A stretch of DNA of 64,000 nt, taken from Ahrensia sp. GTDB lineage: Bacteria > Pseudomonadota > Alphaproteobacteria > Rhizobiales > Rhizobiaceae. Positions 40,463-48,572 of this stretch are shown here, piece by piece (the first letter of the stretch is position 1; each line of letters opens with the position of its first letter). The notes under the pieces were generated by a model. It made no database searches and was not told the origin of the DNA. It saw only the letters and a list, made by a program, of their open reading frames with translations. The position numbers were made by a program, and so were the translations under genes. The stretch lies in contig NZXU01000070.1 in the NCBI GenBank assembly GCA_002698425.1, forward strand, positions 6,090-70,089. The letters run 5' to 3'.

Positions 40463-40962
40463 TGCGCGGCCTCCGCCATGTCGGCGTCGCCGCCTTGCCG
40501 GTCCAGAAGATAGTCGACGATGCGGCGCATGGAATCGCCAACCTGCTCGCATTCCTCCGGGGTGGACAGCGACATGATGCCGTCGACGATCGCGGCCTGG
40601 ACGGCGATCGCCTTCGCCGCAAGCGCCCTGCCCTCCTCGGTCAGGAAAAGCCGCAAGGCGCGCTTGTCGTCCGGGTCGGAGCGGCGTTCCACCAGGCCGC
40701 GCTTTTCCATCTGCGGCAGCAGCATCGTCATGTTGGAGCGGCCGACGAACAGTTTGCGCGCCAGATCCTGCTGGCTCATGCCGGGGTGACGCACGAGGTT
40801 CACCATGACGTCAAGATGCGGGGTTTTCAGGTCGAGCGGCTTCAATTGCCGGGCCAGTTCCTGCTGAACCAGGTGGCAGGCGCGGGCAACGGCGACCCAG
40901 TTTCGGAATCGCGGACTGCTCCACATGGAGGTGTCCAAAGAGTCATCTTGAATTTTGTTCAT
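40459..40962 (-). CDS. MarR-family transcriptional regulator
   Basis: A 167-aa winged-helix regulator with LDVMVNLVRHPGMSQQDLARKLFVGRSNMTMLLPQMEKRGLVERRSDPDDKRALRLFLT as the DNA-binding domain. The start at 40962 leaves a palindromic operator upstream; an ATG at 40992 would place that palindrome inside the gene. It is divergent from an alpha/beta hydrolase gene and overlaps ridA, so it likely controls both transcripts. Confidence 0.9.
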   Translation of the reverse strand: MNKIQDDSLDTSMWSSPRFRNWVAVARACHLVQQELARQLKPLDLKTPHLDVMVNLVRHPGMSQQDLARKLFVGRSNMTMLLPQMEKRGLVERRSDPDDKRALRLFLTEEGRALAAKAIAVQAAIVDGIMSLSTPEECEQVGDSMRRIVDYLLDRQGGDADMAEAAQ

Positions 40963-40976
40963 GTTTGTACTATTCT

Positions 40977-40990
40977 GTTCAAGATTGAAC
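40977..40990. promoter_or_regulatory. Candidate MarR operator (palindrome)
   Basis: GTTCAA-GA-TTGAAC, a near-perfect 14-base palindrome in the short divergent gap between the MarR gene and the hydrolase gene. Related half sites GTTCA occur nearby at about 40957. Confidence 0.55.
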
Positions 40991-41007
40991 ATAAGAGGCC
41001 TGAGCCG

Positions 41008-41925
41008 ATGATGCATGCAGGACAGCAAATTGCAAAGGGGGTGATCGGCCGGGCGGGAACGCGCTGGCCGAAAACCACGGCCGACATGGCGTTTCGCGTC
41101 TTTACGCGCATTCCCCGGCCGCGCCGTCCCAAACCGAACCACGGCATGCCGGATCATCTGCGCCCGATCACGCTGCAAACCGCCGGCGGCCCGGTGGCGA
41201 CATGGTCGCTTCCGTCTGCCGCGCCGGCCGGCAGGAAAGCCCTGCTGGTGCATGGCTGGAATTCGCAATCGCGCCACATGCTTTCGCTGGCCAGGGCGCT
41301 GAACGACGCCGGCATCGATGTCGTCCTGCTCGATCTTCCGGGTCACGGCGCTTCGTCGGGCCGCCACCTGCATCTCGGCAAGGGGATCGAGGCGATCGAC
41401 GCCGCGTGGCGGCATCATGGGCCCTTCGACGCCTTTGTCGGCCATTCCTTCGGCGGCGCGGTGGCGCTCAATGCGGCTCTCGGCACCTCGATGTGCGTTC
41501 CGGCGCGCCGCCCGGACAAGCTTGTGCTGATTGCCGCACCAAACTCCCTGCCGGCGATTTTCCGCGGCTTCGGCCGGACGGTCGGTCTGCCCGCTCCGGC
41601 GCAGACGGCGCTCGAGCGCAAGGTGCTGACGCTGCTCGGCCAGTCGCTCGACCTGATGGTCGCGTCCGAACAGCTGAAGAGCTATGGCCGGCCGGTCCTC
41701 GTACTGCATGACATGGACGACCGCGACGTGCTTTACGCCGATGCGCTGCGCATGGCCCGGGCGGGCAGCCATGTCGAATTGTTCACGACCAGCGGCCTCG
41801 GCCATCGCCGGCTTCTCAAGAGCGCGGAGATCCATGCGGCGATCCGCGATCATATCGCCGGCCCGCCACTGGCGGCGCAGGAGCCCGCCCCCTATCCGCG
41901 GATCCTGATCGGCGAAGGCGCCTGA
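41008..41925 (+). CDS. Alpha/beta hydrolase
   Basis: A 305-aa hydrolase. The fold is marked by ALLVHGWNSQSRHM (oxyanion region), VVLLDLPGHGASSGR, the nucleophile elbow GHSFGG, the acid region VLVLHDMDDRDV, and the histidine in GLGHRRLL. The N-terminal about 60 residues are basic and not part of the core. ATG at 41008 or 41011 is the start. The stop abuts the convergent ketosynthase stop with no gap. The substrate is unknown; thioesterase or esterase activity is possible. Confidence 0.88.
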   Translation: MMHAGQQIAKGVIGRAGTRWPKTTADMAFRVFTRIPRPRRPKPNHGMPDHLRPITLQTAGGPVATWSLPSAAPAGRKALLVHGWNSQSRHMLSLARALNDAGIDVVLLDLPGHGASSGRHLHLGKGIEAIDAAWRHHGPFDAFVGHSFGGAVALNAALGTSMCVPARRPDKLVLIAAPNSLPAIFRGFGRTVGLPAPAQTALERKVLTLLGQSLDLMVASEQLKSYGRPVLVLHDMDDRDVLYADALRMARAGSHVELFTTSGLGHRRLLKSAEIHAAIRDHIAGPPLAAQEPAPYPRILIGEGA

Positions 41926-43140
41926 TCAGAAAGCCTTGAAGGCGACCACGGCATTGGATCCGCCAAAGGCGAAGGCATTCGACATCGCCACCGAAACGGG
42001 CCGTTCGCGCGCGACATTCGGCGTCACGTCGAGATCGCATTCCGGGTCGGGTTCGTTGTAATTCATGGTCGGCGGCACGACGCCGTCGCGGATGGCATGG
42101 ATGCAGGCCAGCGCCTCGATGGCGCTCGACGCGCCGAGGCAATGGGCGTGCATCGACTTCGTCGACGAGACCGAGAGCTTGTCGGCGTGCGCGCCGAAGA
42201 CGTCCCGGATCGCCCTTGTCTCCGTCTTGTCATTGCCCATCGTCGCCGTGCCGTGCGCATTGATGTAATCGACTTCGGACGGGTCGAGCCCCGCATCGGC
42301 AAGGCAGCTTCGCATGGCGGAGGCTGGTCCCTCGACGGTCGGAGCGACGATGTCGCTGGCGTCGCCCGACATCCCGGCGCCGACAAGTTCGGCGAGGATC
42401 GGTGCGCCGCGCCGCTCGGCGCTTTCCAGCGTTTCCAGCACGACCGCCCCGGAGCCTTCGCCGAGGACGAGGCCGTCACGGTCCGCCGAGAAAGGCCGGC
42501 AAGCGGTCTTTGCAAGAATGCGCATGACTTCCCAAGCCCTGATGACGCCGAAGGTCAACGGCGTGTCGCTGCCGCCGGCGACGATGGCGTCCGCGCGTCC
42601 GAGCCGCAGCAGGTCGAGCGCGCTGGCGATGGCGTGATTGCCCGATGCACAGGCCGAGGTGACGCCGAAGACCGGTCCCTTCAGCTTGTGGATCATGCTG
42701 ACATGCACCGCCGCGGAGGACGGCATCGCCTTTGGCACCGAAAAGATTTCGGGGCGTTTCTTCGCCGAGAAATGCAGGGCGTCATAGCCCTGCTCGACGG
42801 CGTCGTTTCCATAGATGCCGACGCCGATGACGGTCCCGAGGCGCATTGGCGGCCGGTCGTCGACCTTGTCCAGCCCGGCCTGGGCGAGCGCTTCGCCGGC
42901 GGTTATGGCCGCGAGCAGGCCGAACCGGCTCATCGACGTCAGGGCGCGTTTCTCGAAATTGTGCTCGGGAATTTCGGCGATCTGGCCGGCGACCGCGGTC
43001 TTTACATCCGGCATGCCGGGTACATTCAGCGGCCCCACGCCGCACATGCCCCGGCGCATCGACTCCCAGTTTTCGGCGGCATTCTTGCCAAGGCAGGAGA
43101 GGCCGCCCACGCCGGTGACCACCACGCGCGGTGTCGACAT
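41926..43140 (-). CDS. Beta-ketoacyl-ACP synthase, NodE-like
   Basis: A 404-aa KAS II-type condensing enzyme. The nucleophile cysteine is C164 in GVTSACASGNHAI, and the histidines lie in NAHGTATMGND and STKSMHAHCLGASSAIEAL. Stretches such as MRSCLADAGLDPSEVDYINAHGT and CDLDVTPNVARERPVSVAMSNAF are much closer to rhizobial NodE than to housekeeping FabF as I remember them. The gene abuts an ACP gene that resembles NodF. It probably elongates a specialised fatty acyl chain. No nod genes are present. Confidence 0.9.
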   Translation of the reverse strand: MSTPRVVVTGVGGLSCLGKNAAENWESMRRGMCGVGPLNVPGMPDVKTAVAGQIAEIPEHNFEKRALTSMSRFGLLAAITAGEALAQAGLDKVDDRPPMRLGTVIGVGIYGNDAVEQGYDALHFSAKKRPEIFSVPKAMPSSAAVHVSMIHKLKGPVFGVTSACASGNHAIASALDLLRLGRADAIVAGGSDTPLTFGVIRAWEVMRILAKTACRPFSADRDGLVLGEGSGAVVLETLESAERRGAPILAELVGAGMSGDASDIVAPTVEGPASAMRSCLADAGLDPSEVDYINAHGTATMGNDKTETRAIRDVFGAHADKLSVSSTKSMHAHCLGASSAIEALACIHAIRDGVVPPTMNYNEPDPECDLDVTPNVARERPVSVAMSNAFAFGGSNAVVAFKAF

Positions 43141-43395
43141 TTACTTTTCCTTGGCGATCAGCGCGGTTACCGAATTCGCGATATCCTGGATGGTCTTGAG
43201 ATTTTCCCAGGCCGTTGCCGTGTTCATGTCGATCTCGACATCGAATTCGTCCTCGAGGTCGAAGATGATCTCTGCAAGGTCGAGCGATTCGATCTCGATG
43301 GAGGAGAGCTCGGTCTCGGGCTTGATGTTTTCGGGGTCGATACCGGTCTTCTCCGAAATGATTTCGACCGTCTTGTCGAGTACCGAAGTTGTCAT
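43141..43395 (-). CDS. Acyl carrier protein, NodF-like
   Basis: An 84-aa acidic carrier protein. The phosphopantetheine serine is S37 in EIESLDLAEI, where the usual DSL is ESL. The C-terminal half, with VEIDMNTATAWENLKTIQDI, resembles NodF (which has IEMNTADAWSNL, from memory) more than AcpP. It precedes the ketosynthase gene with no gap. The start at 43395 is chosen over an upstream ATG at 43458 on family length. Confidence 0.88.
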   Translation of the reverse strand: MTTSVLDKTVEIISEKTGIDPENIKPETELSSIEIESLDLAEIIFDLEDEFDVEIDMNTATAWENLKTIQDIANSVTALIAKEK

Positions 43396-43502
43396 TGAGC
43401 AGCTCTCGTTACGCGGTGGCAGGTGCGGCCGGAATGGCTTCCGTCTCTTTTGCGACAAAGAAAATCATGATGTCAATCTCGCGAGGCCACGCGGCCCGGC
43501 GT

Positions 43503-44315
43503 TCAGAAGGCGCCGAGACGTTTCGCGACGTCGCGCGCGGCGGGAGGCCAGTTGGCGAGATCGGGCCAGCGGGCGACCTCCGTTCCGCGCATCTGGGCGA
43601 ACCAGGCCGCCTTGCGATCAAAGTCGACGACGAGCAGGGAATCGGCGCCGCCGCAATTGTGCGGAACGCAGCCCGTGCCCGCAAAAAGACCGTCGCCGAC
43701 CTCCTGCATTTCCGACGCGACGCGGAGGCCGGTCGCATATTCCTCCAGTTCGTCGCCGAGAGCGGCGGTCGCCTGGGCGAGGAAGGCCTCGTTATAGAAA
43801 TAGTCCAGCGGATGAATGGCGGGATCGGCGGCGAGATCGGCCCAGGCCGTGTCCGGTTCCGGCGCGAACCGCAATGTCCCGGCCATCGAGAAACCGTCTT
43901 CCGGCGTCCAGCTCTCGACCGGAAGCTCCTCTCCCGGGCCGACCCATGGAACGAAGACGATCCGGTAGTCGGAGACGGCCGGCGCCGGCCAGCCGCAATC
44001 GCCGGGCAGCTTGTCGGTCTGCAGATCGCCATTGGCGTCTTTCCAGACCATCAGCGTGTTGGCGCCGCAGGCATTGCCGCCCGGTCCGACCGAGATCAGC
44101 GCGACATCCGTGCCGCCGACATTGGCGATCCGGTCGAAAAAGACCATGTAGTCGCGTCCGATTTCGCGTCCGTCAAAGGTGATCACCTTTTCGTAGTCGG
44201 CATTTTCCTCGATGCGGATCGTGCCGCCGGCGAAGGAAACGTCCTCGGCCTGGGCATAGGATGGCGAGGCCCCGGCAAGGCCCAGAAGAAGCGCGCAAGC
44301 GAAGCGTTTCACCAT
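43503..44315 (-). CDS. Secreted protein with an Ivy-like CxPHxC motif
   Basis: A 270-aa protein with a signal peptide (cut after SYA). The N-terminal half has a cysteine pair in NACGANT and GDCGWP. In the C-terminal half the segment GTGCVPHNCGGADSLLVVDFDRK contains C216-VPHN-C221, similar to the CKPHDC inhibitory loop of Ivy lysozyme inhibitors, followed by a beta strand as in that family. The two-domain arrangement is unusual. Lysozyme inhibition is inference from a short motif. Confidence 0.75.
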   Translation of the reverse strand: MVKRFACALLLGLAGASPSYAQAEDVSFAGGTIRIEENADYEKVITFDGREIGRDYMVFFDRIANVGGTDVALISVGPGGNACGANTLMVWKDANGDLQTDKLPGDCGWPAPAVSDYRIVFVPWVGPGEELPVESWTPEDGFSMAGTLRFAPEPDTAWADLAADPAIHPLDYFYNEAFLAQATAALGDELEEYATGLRVASEMQEVGDGLFAGTGCVPHNCGGADSLLVVDFDRKAAWFAQMRGTEVARWPDLANWPPAARDVAKRLGAF

Positions 44316-44373
44316 CCAGATTCTCCCCTCTCGGACGATTGGCCAAACCTATTCTAGCCGCGATGCGGGCCGC

Positions 44374-44409
44374 AAAGAAAGCGGCCGGAGCGTCGAAGAC
44401 GTCCGGCCG
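44374..44409 (-). terminator. Terminator of leuD
   Basis: On the minus strand a long stem (CGGCCGGA...TCCGGCCG with inner CGTC/GACG and one bulged base) is followed by CTTTCTTT. It is 26 bases after the leuD stop. Confidence 0.72.
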
Positions 44410-44435
44410 TTGCAGGCTGTCGATGAATGCGCCGG

Positions 44436-45041
44436 TCAGGCCCAGGGGCGGTTTTCGGCGAGGCCCGCTTCGTAGGTGTCGATCTTCGCCGATCGGGCGA
44501 GCGTCAGGCCGATATCGTCGAGACCGTTCAGCAGGCAGTGTTTCTTGAACGCGTCGATGTCGAACTTGATCGTGCCGCCGTCGGGGCCGCGGATTTCCTG
44601 CTCTTCGAGATCGACCGTCAGCGTCGCATTGGAGCCGCGTTCCGCGTCGTCCATCAGCTTGTCGAGGTCTTCCGGACTGACAACGATCGGCAAGATGCCG
44701 TTCTTGAAGCAGTTATTGTAGAAAATGTCCGCGAACGAGGTGGAGATCACGCAGCGAATGCCGAAGTCGAGCAGCGCCCAAGGCGCATGTTCGCGCGACG
44801 AGCCGCAGCCGAAATTGTCGCCGGCGACGAGGATCTTCGCGTCGCGATAGGCCGGCTGGTTCAGCACGAAATCCGGGTTCTCGCTGCCGTCCTGGTTGAA
44901 GCGCATTTCGGAGAACAGGCCCTTGCCGAGGCCGGTGCGCTTGATCGTCTTCAAATAGTCCTTGGGAATGATCATGTCGGTATCGACATTGACGATCTTC
45001 AGGGGGGCGGCGACGCCCGTCAGCGTGGTGAACTTGTCCAT
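44436..45041 (-). CDS. leuD: 3-isopropylmalate dehydratase small subunit
   Basis: LeuD combines with LeuC to isomerise isopropylmalate in leucine synthesis. The 201-aa protein has [16 protein letters not shown], the substrate loop [26 protein letters not shown] and [16 protein letters not shown]. leuC is not in the window. An accessory block separates it from leuB. Confidence 0.97.
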   Translation of the reverse strand: MDKFTTLTGVAAPLKIVNVDTDMIIPKDYLKTIKRTGLGKGLFSEMRFNQDGSENPDFVLNQPAYRDAKILVAGDNFGCGSSREHAPWALLDFGIRCVISTSFADIFYNNCFKNGILPIVVSPEDLDKLMDDAERGSNATLTVDLEEQEIRGPDGGTIKFDIDAFKKHCLLNGLDDIGLTLARSAKIDTYEAGLAENRPWA

Positions 45042-45106
45042 GATTCCAAACCGGTTAGCTGTTTTACCGGCTGATCTACCATCTGCGGTTATAGAGTCAA
45101 AGCATT

Positions 45107-45610
45107 CTAACGCTCAAATTGCTGGATCAACGCATCATTCATCCTGAGTTGCTCGTCGACTCTTCCTGTAGCGGCTTCGATGTTCAGAAGCTCCGATCGC
45201 GATTCGTCGAGGGACCGCGTGATTGCCTCGAGGGCGTCTCGCGAGAGGCCAGGCGAAACCGTGCTGGTCGTGCTTCCATTGGTTACGCTCTCCCGAATCA
45301 ACGTTTCGACCGCCGACAAACCTTCACGCAAACTGGCAATGGCATCGCCATTGGCCTTGATAGCATCGTTCAACTTTTCGGTCGTCTGGTTGAGGTTAGT
45401 GACGATTTCGAAGCCGTCCTTTCCCAGTGACGCTTTCGATATCAACGGTATGGCTGCCAGAATTCCACCGAGAAAAATGACCGCCAGTCCGCTCCAAGCA
45501 AAGGTGCGAGAAAACAACATGCGGAGCACACCAGCGAGGCAAACAATTACGCCGAGAGTGACGGCGACAGGTACGTAGTTTGCGGCGATTATTGCGAGAA
45601 AATCTTCCAT
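45107..45610 (-). CDS. Membrane protein with coiled-coil tail, unknown function
   Basis: A 167-aa protein I do not recognise. Two hydrophobic helices ([18 protein letters not shown] and [20 protein letters not shown]) are followed by a long helical, heptad-like region from about residue 60 to the end ([34 protein letters not shown]), broken by a serine/threonine-rich linker. Base composition is lower in GC than its neighbours. It may be a recent acquisition. It lies between leuD and an FAD oxidoreductase gene. Confidence 0.7.
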   Translation of the reverse strand: MEDFLAIIAANYVPVAVTLGVIVCLAGVLRMLFSRTFAWSGLAVIFLGGILAAIPLISKASLGKDGFEIVTNLNQTTEKLNDAIKANGDAIASLREGLSAVETLIRESVTNGSTTSTVSPGLSRDALEAITRSLDESRSELLNIEAATGRVDEQLRMNDALIQQFER

Positions 45611-45638
45611 GGAGTTCTCTCCGACCGAAATTCTTAGC

Positions 45639-46811
45639 TTATATTATCGCAAACTCAATAAAAGGTCTATTTGTATTGACCCGATCGGGCGACAAGGCGG
45701 TGCAGTCGGTCGAGCGGTATTCGCCGAAGACGATCCGCTCGGCCAGTGCCTCGCCGGCCGCGGGCGCTTGCTGAACGCCATGGCCGGAAAAGCCGGTGAT
45801 CGCGTAGAGCCGGTCCAGACCGGGCACCGGACCGATCAGCGCATTGCGGTCGAAGGGATTGTAGTCGTAATGCCCGGCCCAAGCGGAGTGCAGCTTGATC
45901 GCTTCGAAAGCGGGAATGCGCGCGGCCAGCAACGGCCAGATGCGATCCTCGAACAGGCGCCAGTCCGGCTCGAAATCATCGGGATCGGCGGGCCCGTCCG
46001 CTTCGGCAGCCGGCGATATGCCTGTGATGTAGCCGTCGCCCTCCGGCCGGACATAAAGACCCGACGGATCGACGGTTAGCGGCATATCGGCGAAGCGCTC
46101 CATCGCATGAAAGAAGAAAACGCTGCGCTTGCGCGGTTCGGTCGGCAGATCGACGCCTGCCAGGCGCGCGATCGCGCCGGAGGAGGGGCCGGCCGCGATG
46201 ACGATGGCGCCGCAGCGCCATTGCGTGCCATCGGCAAGGCGCAAGCCCGTGACCCTGCCGTTTTCCGTCTCGATTCCGGCGACCTCGCCCTGAACCATGG
46301 CGACCTTGCCGTTTTCCCTGAGGCGGCGCCGGAAAGCCGCCAGCAGGGCCATGGCATCGAACCATCCCTCATTGGAAAGCCCGAGCGAACCGGCGGCGAC
46401 GCCGTCGGTTGCGAGCCAGGAAAACCGTTCTTTCAAGCCGGCCGGATCGAGCAGGGCGACATCCGCGCCGCATTGCTTCTGTACTGCGTGATTGGCCGCA
46501 AGCGCCGCGCGTCCGGCCTCGCTCGCCAGCAGCAGATAGCCGTTTTCGCGAAAGCCGATATCTGTTTCGGCACCGAAATGCTCTGAGGCGTTGCGGAGAA
46601 AATCCAGCGTCCGCATCGACAGGGCGATGTTTTCGGCCCGCGAGAATTGTTGCCTGATGCCCGAGGCCGACAAGGCGGTGGCGGCCCGGGAAAAGCCGAT
46701 GTCGCGCTCGAAAAGCGTGATGTTGCCGTCGAAACCGAGCCGGGCGAGATGCCAGGCCGTCGCAGCGCCCGACAGGGCCCCGCCGATGATCGCGATACTA
46801 GTTCGAGGCAC
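45639..46811 (-). CDS. FAD-dependent oxidoreductase (DAO family)
   Basis: A 390-aa flavoenzyme of the D-amino-acid oxidase/glycine oxidase fold. It begins with the dinucleotide loop IIGGALSGAATAWHLARLG and has a second FAD contact in GAIVIAAGPSSGAIARLAG, and a C-terminal FSGHGVQQAPAAGEALAERI typical of sarcosine/D-amino-acid oxidases. The substrate cannot be named. It is flanked on both sides by lower-GC orphan genes. Confidence 0.88.
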   Translation of the reverse strand: MPRTSIAIIGGALSGAATAWHLARLGFDGNITLFERDIGFSRAATALSASGIRQQFSRAENIALSMRTLDFLRNASEHFGAETDIGFRENGYLLLASEAGRAALAANHAVQKQCGADVALLDPAGLKERFSWLATDGVAAGSLGLSNEGWFDAMALLAAFRRRLRENGKVAMVQGEVAGIETENGRVTGLRLADGTQWRCGAIVIAAGPSSGAIARLAGVDLPTEPRKRSVFFFHAMERFADMPLTVDPSGLYVRPEGDGYITGISPAAEADGPADPDDFEPDWRLFEDRIWPLLAARIPAFEAIKLHSAWAGHYDYNPFDRNALIGPVPGLDRLYAITGFSGHGVQQAPAAGEALAERIVFGEYRSTDCTALSPDRVNTNRPFIEFAII

Positions 46812-46844
46812 CTGAGAGTGTTTTCCTTTTACGGAAGCCGGCGT

Positions 46845-47351
46845 TCAGTGAAATTCTCCAAACCAGGGCGGTTCACGAGTCGGCAAATACGGCCACTCTC
46901 GCGGGTTTTTGAGACGCTTCCTGGCATTTTCGGCCTCTTCTTCGGTCAGAATTATAGCTGAAAGGTCAGTACCGCCATTAAGTGCGAACAGCTTAACACC
47001 ACTGCCCGACAGTTGTCGGTTGAGCGCATCGAAGAGCGCAAAAGTTGCGTAACCCCAAAGGTTGTCACTCAGCACGTCTTGGGGTTCGTAAATAACGTAA
47101 TGCTGGTCGAGTAATCGAACCGAATAGCGATCGCCCCCTTCGCCGATGAATTGCTCCATTTTCGCAGGGTTCGGAATATATTTCTCTAACTCTCTTGAAA
47201 TCCGTTCATAGGCTTCGACCATTCCGCCTTCAGCGAGCTCTTCGGCGTCGAGATCTATCGCTTGACTATAATCGAGGATTTCGGTGCCCCTTGCTTCGCC
47301 AACCAGAATGAGACCCGTCAGCAATCGGGCGACAATGGATAATACCTTCAT
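46845..47351 (-). CDS. Secreted protein of unknown function
   Basis: A 168-aa protein without recognised domains. A hydrophobic N-terminus (VLSIVARLLTGLILVGEA) looks like a signal peptide. The middle holds acidic helical stretches (DAEELAEGGMVEAYERISRELEKYIPNP) and a tyrosine-rich beta segment (HYVIYEPQDVLSDNLWGYATFALFDAL). The codon use and base composition are less GC-rich than the adjacent genes, suggesting transfer. No partner gene is apparent. Confidence 0.65.
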   Translation of the reverse strand: MKVLSIVARLLTGLILVGEARGTEILDYSQAIDLDAEELAEGGMVEAYERISRELEKYIPNPAKMEQFIGEGGDRYSVRLLDQHYVIYEPQDVLSDNLWGYATFALFDALNRQLSGSGVKLFALNGGTDLSAIILTEEEAENARKRLKNPREWPYLPTREPPWFGEFH

Positions 47352-47460
47352 CGATTAGCAGCCTCGCAAGGAGAGGATAGGAACGGCGTTTCAATGAATT
47401 CTGTACGGTCAGTTCTCCAGAATGCTTGCAAGAAACTCAACCTTATTGTCAAACACGGCC

Positions 47461-48342
47461 ATGACCAGCCGTCCGCTCCGCCCACGCCGCTCCGTCCTCT
47501 ATGTGCCCGCCGCCAATGAAAAGGCGGTGGCGAAATCGGAGACGCTTGCCTGCGACGCGGTGATCTACGATCTGGAGGACGCCGTCGCGCCCGCCGCCAA
47601 GGACGAGGCGCGCGAGCGGCTGCGCGACCATTTCAAGGCGCATCGCGACAGCCGGCATGAGCGCATCATCCGCATCAACGCGCTTTCGAGCGAGTTCGGA
47701 CCCGAGGACTTCCTTGCCGCCCGCGCCTGCAAGCCGGATGCGATCCTGGTCCCGAAAGTGGACGTGCCGCGCGACATCGGCGATGTCGCCGACATGCTGG
47801 CCGAGACGGACGCGGCCGACACGATCCGGCTCTGGGCGATGATGGAGACCCCGAAGGCGATCCTTAACGCGGCGAAGATCGCCGAATGGGGCGAAACACC
47901 GGGTTCGCGGCTCGATTGCCTCGTCATCGGCGCCAACGATCTCGCCAAGGATCTGCGCCTGCCAGGCCCCGGGCGGGCGGAGCTCATGCCGCTGATGATG
48001 GAGCTGATCGTCGCGGCGCGCGCTTTCGGCCTCGATATCGTCGACGCCGTGTTCAACGCGTTTCGCGACGAGGAGGGGTTTGCCGCCGAATGCCGGCAAG
48101 CCGCCGCGATGGGCTTCGACGGAAAGACGCTGATCCACCCGATCCAGATCGAGGGCGCCAATGCGGCCTTCGGCGTTTCCGCGGAACGCGAGGCGGTCGC
48201 GGCGGCGATCGTCGCGGCCTTCGACAAGCCGGAAAACCGCGATGCCGGCGTCATCGGGCTTGACGGGCGCATGGTCGAGCGCTTGCATCTTGAGGAGGCG
48301 CGCCGCACGCTGGCGCTTGCCGCGCTGCAGCGCGGCGATTGA
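47461..48342 (+). CDS. HpcH/HpaI aldolase/citrate lyase family protein (CitE-like CoA-ester lyase)
   Basis: A 293-aa TIM-barrel lyase acting on CoA thioesters, such as malyl-CoA or methylmalyl-CoA, or a thioesterase of that group. Motifs RRSVLYVPAANEKAVAKS, CDAVIYDLEDAVAP, WAMMETPKAILNAA and GANDLAKDLRLPG, and the C-terminal GFDGKTLIHPIQIEGAN (magnesium and CoA sites), are clear. The ATG at 47461 is preceded by no strong ribosome site; upstream in-frame ATGs lack family similarity. Confidence 0.9.
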   Translation: MTSRPLRPRRSVLYVPAANEKAVAKSETLACDAVIYDLEDAVAPAAKDEARERLRDHFKAHRDSRHERIIRINALSSEFGPEDFLAARACKPDAILVPKVDVPRDIGDVADMLAETDAADTIRLWAMMETPKAILNAAKIAEWGETPGSRLDCLVIGANDLAKDLRLPGPGRAELMPLMMELIVAARAFGLDIVDAVFNAFRDEEGFAAECRQAAAMGFDGKTLIHPIQIEGANAAFGVSAEREAVAAAIVAAFDKPENRDAGVIGLDGRMVERLHLEEARRTLALAALQRGD

Positions 48343-48357
48343 GAGGACAGGATATTC

Positions 48358-48564
48358 ATGCAGCTTTATCGCCTGCTGACCGGACCGGACGATTCCACCT
48401 TCTGCCACAAGGTGACCGCGGCGCTGAACAAGGGCTGGTCGCTGCACGGTTCGCCGACCTATACCTTCGATCTGGAAACGCACGCGTTGCGCTGCGCGCA
48501 GGCGGTGGTGAAAACCGTCGAAGGCAAGGATTACGACCCCGCCATGAAACTCGGCGAACAGTAG
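48358..48564 (+). CDS. DUF1737 domain-containing protein
   Basis: A 68-aa protein of the small DUF1737 family, starting MQLYRLLTGPDDSTFCHKVTAALNKGW, which is a typical core. The family is common in Alphaproteobacteria and has no proven function; many members are short cytosolic proteins. It lies 15 bases after the lyase gene, suggesting the same operon. Confidence 0.87.
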   Translation: MQLYRLLTGPDDSTFCHKVTAALNKGWSLHGSPTYTFDLETHALRCAQAVVKTVEGKDYDPAMKLGEQ

Positions 48565-48572
48565 GCCGAGCC

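Noticed and set aside
48339..48564. TTG at 48339 as the start of the DUF1194 gene
   Set aside because: The resulting N-terminus would cover the whole DUF1737 gene in another frame and has no signal peptide at its start.
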